Of a stretch of 64,000 nucleotides of DNA, positions 58,961 to 64,000 are shown in pieces. The DNA lies in the NCBI RefSeq assembly GCF_963924675.1, contig NC_089223.1, positions 11,110,881 through 11,174,880 of the forward strand, given 5' to 3'. How positions within the stretch are numbered: position 1 is the stretch's first letter; every line of letters begins with the position of its first letter. This stretch comes from Phocoena phocoena. Taxonomy: Eukaryota > Chordata > Mammalia > Artiodactyla > Phocoenidae. The position numbers and the translations under genes are program-made. The notes below the pieces were generated by a model. The model did no database searches, was not told the DNA's origin, and worked only from the letters and a program-made list of their open reading frames with translations.

Positions 58961-60534
58961 TTTTACTGGGTCATTGATTTTTTAGCCTTTCTCCTTTTCA
59001 AATATAAAACAATATACATATATACACACATACATACCTGGACTTTCCATAGTTTTTCCTTCTATTCTGCAGAAATATGTCTATATATTTTCTACTGATT
59101 TGTGACCCAGATCACATATCCTTTCTACAACTCTGTTTTATCTACACTGAAAGCCATTTATCACATTATTTTTCAGTTGTAGAGCTAATATTTGCTTACT
59201 CTTTTAATAGATTTAAATTCTCTGGTGAAATCTAAATGTTTTCCATTGCTAGTGATTAGACTTCTGTGTTTTTCAGTCTACCTTCAAATAATATTATTCT
59301 GCTTCATGTATATTGCAAAGACCTTACAACATTTAATTTGATTTCACTCTCCCGATATTTATGCTCTGTTGTTATATATTTTACTTATATCAAAATTAAT
59401 TTTGCTCAAACAACAATATTTCAAATATATTATAGAGTAAGATTTAAATGTATTTTATATTTATACACATATTTACCATTCCAGGTACTTTCATTCCTTG
59501 TGTAAATTCAGTTTTCCTTCTGGCCTCATTTTTCTTCATCCTAAGGAATTTCTTTTAATATTTCCTGTACTGCAGGTCTGTTGGCAACAAATTCTATCAA
59601 TTCTTGTTTTTCTGAAAAAAATCTGTATATATAATTATTGGGGATAGTTTTGTTTTGTTTTTTTCCTCAACCTACTTCAGGTGTATCTTTCCATTGTACC
59701 TTTATTCACAGTTTTTCTGACAAGTATCCTGTGATAATTCTTATTGTTCTTTTCTCTGTCCACCTAAATTTATTTCTCTTCTCTTAGGGATCAAAGTCCT
59801 GTGCTGACTTTGCCCAATATCTAAAGATAGCTCTTCCACATACTTAATCCTCTTTTCTACTTGTTTAACAGTGTGAAGGTAAAGCTGATACCAGTTATAT
59901 CACCATGGCATAAAATGGAAGTCTTGTCTGTTTGCTTTTAATTGAATTTGTGTATGAAAAGATGTGAAGTCTTTTGATGTGATCTTCCACAGAACAAATT
60001 TTTTTGTTTGGTTCTGGTAGGTAGTTGGAATAGGAACATAGAACCTTAATCCAATCAGGAATTGAACTGATTTACAGATGAGTTTTAGTCTTTGTGGGGG
60101 CCTCCAGATCTTCGATAACTCCCTGCTTTTAAAATTTAGACTTCAGTGTCCTGAATAAATGCATGGGCTGTTTAGTTCAACCACCTACCAGTCTCTAAAC
60201 ACCCATTTTTCTCTCTGGTACCATGAGACCACCAATAACTACTTAGCTATTCAGAATTTTATTAACAGCTTTTGGTTTGCCTTTTCAATCTCCCGGCCAG
60301 TTCTGCCTATAAAACACAAAAGCCTAAAAGGGAAAAAATATATATTCTCTATGCTAGGCGTACTTTGTGCTACTTTTCAGGATATTAGTCTTAAATGCTT
60401 GTGTTGGTAGATATGTTCCAATTTCTGTCTTTTCAGTCCAGTTGGGACTACAAAAAAGCTCTACAGCTTCTCTGTTTCTTAATAGCTACTCTAAGCTTGG
60501 CTTCTTACCTCTGTCCACATGTCACTTATGAATT
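58961..60534 (-). other. Probable old L1-derived sequence, poorly resolved
   Basis: 'ctgcaggtctgttggcaacaaa' followed by 'ttctatcaattcttgttttt' near 59570 is typical of antisense L1M. The remainder (59880-60530) has no firm landmark. No gene visible. Confidence 0.4.
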
Positions 60535-60550
60535 GAAATTTGTCCTTGGA

Positions 60551-62130
60551 TATTAATCCCCTATCAGATACATGTTTGCAAATATTTTCTTCAATTCTGT
60601 GAGTTGCCTTTTCAATTTATTCGTTTTTTTTTCTTTGCTGTGCAAAAGCTCTTTCATCTGATGTAGCCCACTTGTTTATCTTAGCTTTTGCTGCCTGTGT
60701 TTTTGATATCTTATCCAAGAAATTGTTGCCAAGACCAATGTCAAGGATCTTTTTTGCTATGTTTTCTCCTAGGAGTTTTATACTTTCAGGTCTTATATTT
60801 AAATCTTTGATCCATTTTGAGTTAATTTTTGCGAGATGTGTAAGATAGGTTCAGTTTAATTCTTTTCTTGTGGATATCCACTTTTCCCAACGCCACTTAT
60901 TGAAGAGACCAGACTCTCTCCATTGTGTGTTTTGACACCCTTGTCAAAAATTAATTGACTGTAACTCAATGAAAAAGTTGACCGTATATGCATAGGTTTA
61001 TGTCTGGACTCTCTTTTCTGATCCACTGGCCTTTGTGCCTGTTTTTATGCCAGTACCATACTGTTTTGATTACTATAGCTTTGTAAGATAGCTTGAAATT
61101 ATAATATATAAAAACTCATATAACTCAATAGCAAAAAAGCAAATAAAGAAATTTAAAAGGCACAAAGTACCTGGATTGACATTTTTTCAAATGTATATGA
61201 AAAGGTGCTCAACATCACTAATAATCAGGGAAATACAGATCAAAACCACAGTGAGATATTACTTCATACCTGTTATGATGGCCATTATCAAAAAGAGAAG
61301 AAATAACAAATATTGGTTTGGAGAAAAGGGAACCCTTAAACATTTTTGGGAATGTAAATTGGTACAATCATTATGGAAAACAGTATGGCAAGTCCTCAAA
61401 AAATTAAAAATAGAACTACCATATGATCTAGCAGTCCTAATACTGTGTATATATCCAAAGAAATGAAATCAGTGTCTCGAAGAGATGTCTTCACGTCCAT
61501 TTTCATTGCACCATTATTCAAAATAGCCAAGATATGGAAACACCCTAAAAGTTCTTTGATGGATGAACTGAGAAAGGAAATGTAATATATATACATACAT
61601 ACAATGGAATATTATTCAGTCACACAAAATAAGGAAATCCTTCAATTTCCAACAATATCTATGAAACTGCAGGAAATTATGCTAAGTGAAATAAGCCAGA
61701 CAGAGAAACGCAGATACTGTATGGTAACATTTATATGTGGAATCTAAAAAAAAATAATAATTTAATAGAAGCAGAATAGAATTGGTCATTGACAGGGGCT
61801 GGGGGAGGGAGAAATGGGAAGATGCAGGTCAAAGGCTACAAACTTTCAATTATAACAAGAATAAGTTTTGAGGATCTAATGCACAGCATAATGAGTGTAG
61901 TTAATAATATAGTATTATATACTTAAAACTTGCTAACTGTAGATCATAAGCATTCTTATTACACATGCCAACAAAAGTTAACTATGTGAGGTGATGAATG
62001 TGTTAATTATCTTGATCTTGGTAATCATTCCACAATGTATGTATACCGGATAATCACATTGTATACTTTAAATATATACAATTATATTTGTCGATTGTTC
62101 CTCAGTAAAGCTGGGGGGCGGGGAAGGAAA
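60551..62130 (+). mobile_element. 5'-inverted (twin-primed) L1 insertion
   Basis: The right segment, 61101-62130, is sense L1: 'aaaactcatataactcaatagc', 'atgaaaaggtgctcaacatc', 'aaattggtacaatcattatgg', 'gctaagtgaaataagccag', and a 3' end 'ttcctcagtaaagctgggg' with an A-rich tail. The left segment, 60551-61100, is antisense L1 covering exactly the ORF2 part just upstream: it starts at 'tattaatcccctatcag' and ends at 'gctttgtaagatagcttg'. A 16-bp TSD with one mismatch, 'gaaatttgtccttgga' (60535-60550) and 'gaaaattgtccttgga' (62131-62146), encloses both halves. This is the signature of twin priming. A 96-codon frame at 61176 is the ORF2 C-terminal remnant. Confidence 0.88.
61176..61466 (+). pseudogene. 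L1 ORF2 C-terminal remnant
   Basis: The translated frame includes '[20 protein letters not shown]' and '[14 protein letters not shown]', recognisable as the C-terminal part of L1 ORF2p. It belongs to the 5'-inverted L1 and lacks endonuclease and reverse transcriptase, so it has no independent function. Confidence 0.85.
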
Positions 62131-62146
62131 GAAAATTGTCCTTGGA

Positions 62147-62799
62147 AGAAAAGCAGTGAAAAATGAAAAAAATCACCTCAGCTGTTCAAGGTCTTCAAAT
62201 ATTTTTAAAAATATTTTTACCCCTCTTTTATCCTCATTCTTAGCAGAGGGCCAATAATTTCATTCATTTATTCCAAATACATGATTCCATTCACTCATAA
62301 TTCCAAATTTAAAGGAAGGTAGGGGCTAAGAGGAAAATTTTTGGCAAATTGTCATTGGTCTAAATTGACAAATGATACAAGATTCAGCCATATGAAATAT
62401 GACACTATATTTCTAATAGGGATCCTGTAAGGATCTGAGACTAATTAACTAATAACAAGTATTTGCTTCTCACTAGAAGATAGGATTGTGCAAGTTTACA
62501 CAGTTGAATTTAAGAGTGACCATCCAATATATTAATAATTAAAATATGGTAAGAATTAAAATAGCTTTTTATTTAATTTAACTCTATAGAAACCTACAGG
62601 TTTGTGGAATCTTCTCAAACACTTTTTGAAATGAAGTAAGCAGTTAGAAATAAAGGAGGAAGGAAAGAAGGGCAGGGTAGTAAAAGTGAAAAGAAAGGTG
62701 GGACATTAGGAATAAATGGCAAGGAAGGAGAGGAGGAAACAGTTTTTATGTGTGCATTTTTTTCTATTTACATTTTTCTAAATTACATTATTTTATCCT
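62147..62799. other. Unassigned sequence
   Basis: AT-rich unique sequence. Purine-rich at 62645-62700. No gene. Confidence 0.5.
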
Positions 62800-62814
62800 A
62801 TTTTCCTTTTTCTT

Positions 62815-63138
62815 AAGTTAATTAATTAATTTATTTTGGGCTGCATTGGGTCTTCGTTGCTGCATGTGGGCTTTCTCTAGTTTCAGCGAGCGGGGGCTAT
62901 TCCTTGTTGCGGTGCACAGGCTTCTCATTGTGGTGGCTTCTCTTATTGCGGAGCACGGGCTCTAGGTGTGCAAGCTTCAGTAGTTGTGGCTCTCAGGCTC
63001 TAGAGCGTGGGCTCAGTAGTTGTGGCACACGGGCTTAGTTGCTCCACAGGATGTGGGATCTTCCCAGACCAGGAGTTGAACCTGTGTCCCTGGCATTGGC
63101 AGGCAGATTCTTAACCACTGCACTACCAGGGAAGTCCC
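62815..63138 (-). mobile_element. CHR SINE, long form
   Basis: Antisense copy with an (AATT)n tail at left and head 'taccagggaagtccc' at right. TSD begins 'attttcct' on both sides (62800 and 63140), followed by T-rich sequence. Sense B box GGTTCAACTCC keeps the canonical A. Confidence 0.9.
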
Positions 63139-63286
63139 AATTTTCCTGTTTTTTATTTTATACATATATACACATTTCTTTGGGCAGATATGTAGCAGTT
63201 AAACACTTTGTTTCTGTCATTAACCAGAGACTCTTTGGTCTAAAGCACTTTTTCTTTTTAACTTATTTTTAAAATAATAACAGCTT

Positions 63287-64000
63287 GGGGGGGACCTTGA
63301 AGATGGCGGAAGAGTAAGACGCGGAGATCGCCTTCCTCCCCACGGATACACCAGAAATACATCCACACGTGGAACAACTCCTACAGAACTCCTACTGAAG
63401 GCTGGCAGAAGACCTCAGACCTCCCAAAAGGCAAGAAACTCCCCACGTAACTGGGTAGGGCAAAAGAAAAAACAGAGACAAAAGAATAAGGACGGCACCT
63501 GCACCAGTGGGAGGGAGCTGTGAAGGAGGAAAAGTTTCCACACACTAGGAAGCCCCTCCGCGGGCGGAGACTGCGGGAGGCAGAGGGGGGAGTTTCAGGA
63601 CCGCGGAGTAGTGCACAGCGACGGGTGCGGAGGGCAAAGCGGGGAGATTCCTGCACAGACGATCGGTGCCGACCGGCACTCACCAACCCGAGAGGCTTGT
63701 CTGCTTACCCGCCGGGGCGGGCGGGGCTGCGAGCTGAGGCTCGGGTTTTGGTTTTGGACGGAGCTCAGGGAGAGGACTGGGGTTGGCGGCTTGAACATAG
63801 CCTGAAGGGGTTAGTGCACCACGACTAGCCGGGAGGGAGTTCGGGGAAAAGCCTGCACCGGCCGAAGAGGCAAGAGACTTTTTCTTCCCTCTTTGTTTCC
63901 TGGTGCGCGAGGAGAGGGGTTTAAGAGCGCTGCTTAAAGGAACTCCAGAGACGGGCGCGAGCCGCGGCTGAAAGCGCGAACCCCAGAGACGGGCGGGAGA
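63287..64000 (+). mobile_element. 5' UTR of an apparently full-length L1, cut by the window edge
   Basis: Starts with a G-run ('ggggggga') then 'ccttgaagatggcggaagag' and continues as CpG-rich sequence to the window end; it is the only such block in 64 kb. The start with a G-run and an early YY1-type motif is how intact mammalian L1 5' ends begin, so the copy is probably not 5'-truncated. Near the edge 'ccagagacgggcg' occurs twice 38 bp apart (63945 and 63983). ORF1 and ORF2 would lie beyond the window. Open frames inside the UTR are not taken as genes. Confidence 0.85.
63299..63310 (+). promoter_or_regulatory. YY1-type site at the L1 start
   Basis: 'gaagatggcgga' lies about 12 bases from the first base of the L1. 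The core AAGATGGCGG is a strong YY1 motif, and a YY1 site at the same place directs the start point of transcription in human L1. Function in this lineage is inferred from that parallel. Confidence 0.65.

Noticed and set aside
63381..63828. Overlapping open frames of about 100 codons on both strands at the right edge
   Set aside because: They lie in the CpG-rich L1 5' UTR, where stop codons are rare; there is no similarity to L1 ORF1. An ORF0-like frame was considered, but nothing supports it.

Overview
The window is non-coding mammalian DNA, almost certainly from a cetacean (whale or dolphin). The main evidence is fifteen tRNA-derived SINEs of the cetartiodactyl CHR type. Eight are a short (~205 bp) form with long A-tails and nearly intact target-site duplications (TSDs), which fits the cetacean-specific deletion forms of CHR SINEs. 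The L1 promoter at the right edge looks like a cetartiodactyl L1. The species call is inference from repeat types; no alignment could be run.

No protein-coding gene, rRNA, functional tRNA, CRISPR array or bacterial-type operon can be supported. The longest open frames (up to 183 codons) run through SINEs read antisense or through L1 remnants. The window is best read as a gene desert or a large intron.

Layout: 1-13.6 kb is AT-rich unique sequence with two short CHR SINEs, L2, MIR and L1M fragments, and a 28-bp hairpin at 2585-2650. 13.6-24 kb holds five CHR SINEs, a nested pair of LTRs (15.7-16.65 kb), an L2 ORF2 relic followed by two MaLR LTRs tail to tail (19.4-20 kb), and L1M pieces. 24.2-28.7 kb is a stack of old minus-strand L1 carrying a Tigger DNA transposon (itself hit by a SINE), another SINE and a younger L1 3' end. 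28.7-41.7 kb is mostly unique, with five SINEs, a locally duplicated AT-rich repeat (31.49-31.9 kb), a solo LTR and a probable poly(A)-only insertion. 41.7-62.8 kb has no CHR SINE but keeps older L1M, L2, MIR, MER5A and MaLR copies, and ends with an L1 showing the 5'-inversion left by twin priming (60.5-62.1 kb). The last 0.7 kb is the CpG-rich 5' end of an apparently full-length L1 that runs off the window.

No undescribed biological system was found. The interest lies in insertion mechanisms (twin priming, tail-only insertion, nesting), local duplications, and a fixed B-box difference between the two main SINE forms. Names of ancient repeats come from recognised consensus patterns, and subfamily names are deliberately left loose.
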